NCBI GenBank assembly: GCA_002499455.1 | Contig: DALN01000136.1 | Coordinates: 281-30,539 of the forward strand | Length of the DNA: 30,259 nt | Direction of reading: 5' to 3' | Origin: Methanoculleus sp. UBA77 | GTDB lineage: Archaea; Halobacteriota; Methanomicrobia; Methanomicrobiales; Methanoculleaceae | Part shown: positions 29,823 to 30,259 of the stretch, one piece after another | Numbering within the stretch: position 1 is the first letter of the stretch | How the letters are laid out: every line of letters begins with the position of its first letter | Position numbers and translations under genes: made by a program | Notes under the pieces: model-generated | The model's database searches: none | What the model saw: the letters and a program-made list of their open reading frames with translations, nothing else | What the model was told of the DNA's origin: nothing

Positions 29823-30259
29823 AGGATCACCTCCACCTCCTCGCCGACCTCGAGCCCCTCGCTCGATGCCGGGACACGCACCAGCCCTTCGCTCTGCACC
29901 AGGGTGTTGAGGAGCCCGGACTTCCCGAAGACCGGGGTCGCCTCTCCGTCCCTGACGCTGACCCGGACATAATCCTCCCGTCCGCGTGCGGAGGGGACGT
30001 TCTGCGTCAGCCGTGCACGCACGGCCCGCCGGGAGACGGTGGTATCGAGCATCGCCGCGAGCAGGTGGTCGACGATGGCGGTGAGGACGACAAAGGCCGA
30101 GGCCGGGTGGCCGGGAAGCCCGATAACCGGTTTTCCGCGTGCCGTCCCGATGATCGTGGGCTTGCCCGGCGCAAGAGCGATCCCGTGCACCAGCACCTCG
30201 CCGAGTTCTGCGATGACGGCGGCGGTGTTGTCTCGTTCGTCCTTCGAGGAGCCTCCCGA
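29816..30259 (-). CDS. moeA: MoeA-type molybdopterin biosynthesis protein, C-terminal part (truncated by window end)
   Basis: The visible 147 codons are the end of a second MoeA-family protein whose start lies beyond the window. It shows SGGSSKDERDNTAAVIAELG, ALAPGKPTIIG and KPVIGLPGHPASAFVV, the classic molybdopterin-binding segments, and then the C-terminal MoeA domain 4 (GLVRVPASSEGLEVGEEVEVIL), which ends without a PBP-like extension. Frames beginning at internal codons such as 30196 are not true starts. It is the first gene of a pair: its stop overlaps the start of the longer paralogue, and its last codons supply that gene's SD. Two dissimilar MoeA copies are common in archaea and may differ in metal (Mo or W) preference; this is inference. 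Confidence 0.88.
   Translation of the reverse strand, partial: SGGSSKDERDNTAAVIAELGEVLVHGIALAPGKPTIIGTARGKPVIGLPGHPASAFVVLTAIVDHLLAAMLDTTVSRRAVRARLTQNVPSARGREDYVRVSVRDGEATPVFGKSGLLNTLVQSEGLVRVPASSEGLEVGEEVEVILW

Noticed and set aside
28083..29972. 629-codon open frame opposite the moeA-type gene
   Set aside because: Shadow of a clear MoeA-family gene; no recognisable domain.

Overview
The window looks like chromosome from a high-GC methanogenic euryarchaeon, most likely a Methanoculleus-like member of the Methanomicrobiales. This rests on gene content (MptE of methanopterin synthesis, archaeal Thg1, a geranylgeranyl-reductase-family flavoprotein, archaeal-type IleS, DUF2225 and PRC-barrel proteins), on archaeal TATA boxes about 25 nt before predicted starts, and on Shine-Dalgarno sites matching the archaeal GATCACCTCC 16S tail. 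The species is inferred, not demonstrated. No integrase, transposase, CRISPR array, toxin-antitoxin pair or phage gene is visible.

Layout. 1-3.1 kb (+): end of a Y-family DNA polymerase, a ClpP/SppA-like membrane serine protease, an HNH protein and a TPR protein. 3.1-8.1 kb: a MerR/GyrI-like regulator convergent with a GH13 glycosidase that lies behind a geranylgeranyl-reductase-family gene, then a divergent radical SAM-HhH protein. 8.1-11.1 kb (-): two tandem paralogous PRC-barrel/DUF2795 proteins. 11.2-13.3 kb (-): a B12-binding-type radical SAM protein and a DUF2225 protein. 13.4-17.2 kb: an ABC exporter with two permeases (-), one fused to a PrsW-like protease domain, and a divergent ATPase (+). 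17.2-17.8 kb: a candidate structured ncRNA and tRNA-Lys(CTT). 17.8-21.7 kb (+): an RCK_N-DHH phosphoesterase overlapping mptE, then a second radical SAM-HhH protein. 21.7-23.2 kb: an M50-CBS intramembrane protease divergent from a small PRC-barrel protein. 23.2-27.1 kb: thg1 convergent with ileS. 27.5-30.3 kb: a TIGR00725/LOG-like protein convergent with two moeA-type genes, the upstream one cut by the window edge.

The genes are mostly housekeeping or accessory, and I do not see one complete new multi-gene defence or metabolic system. The less ordinary signals are at the RNA and repeat level: (i) 5'-terminal hairpins before both PRC-barrel/DUF2795 genes, starting at the predicted transcription start and carrying anti-SD sequence; (ii) a TATA box followed at the right distance by an 82-nt segment closed by a 12-bp helix, with no ORF; (iii) a dispersed hairpin repeat built from CGCGAAG heptamers, with three full copies and one half copy, one of which misleads start prediction for ileS. 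Protein-level oddities are an ABC permease-PrsW fusion, a radical SAM protein with CX7CX2C cysteine spacing, and two unrelated radical SAM proteins that both end in helix-hairpin-helix domains.
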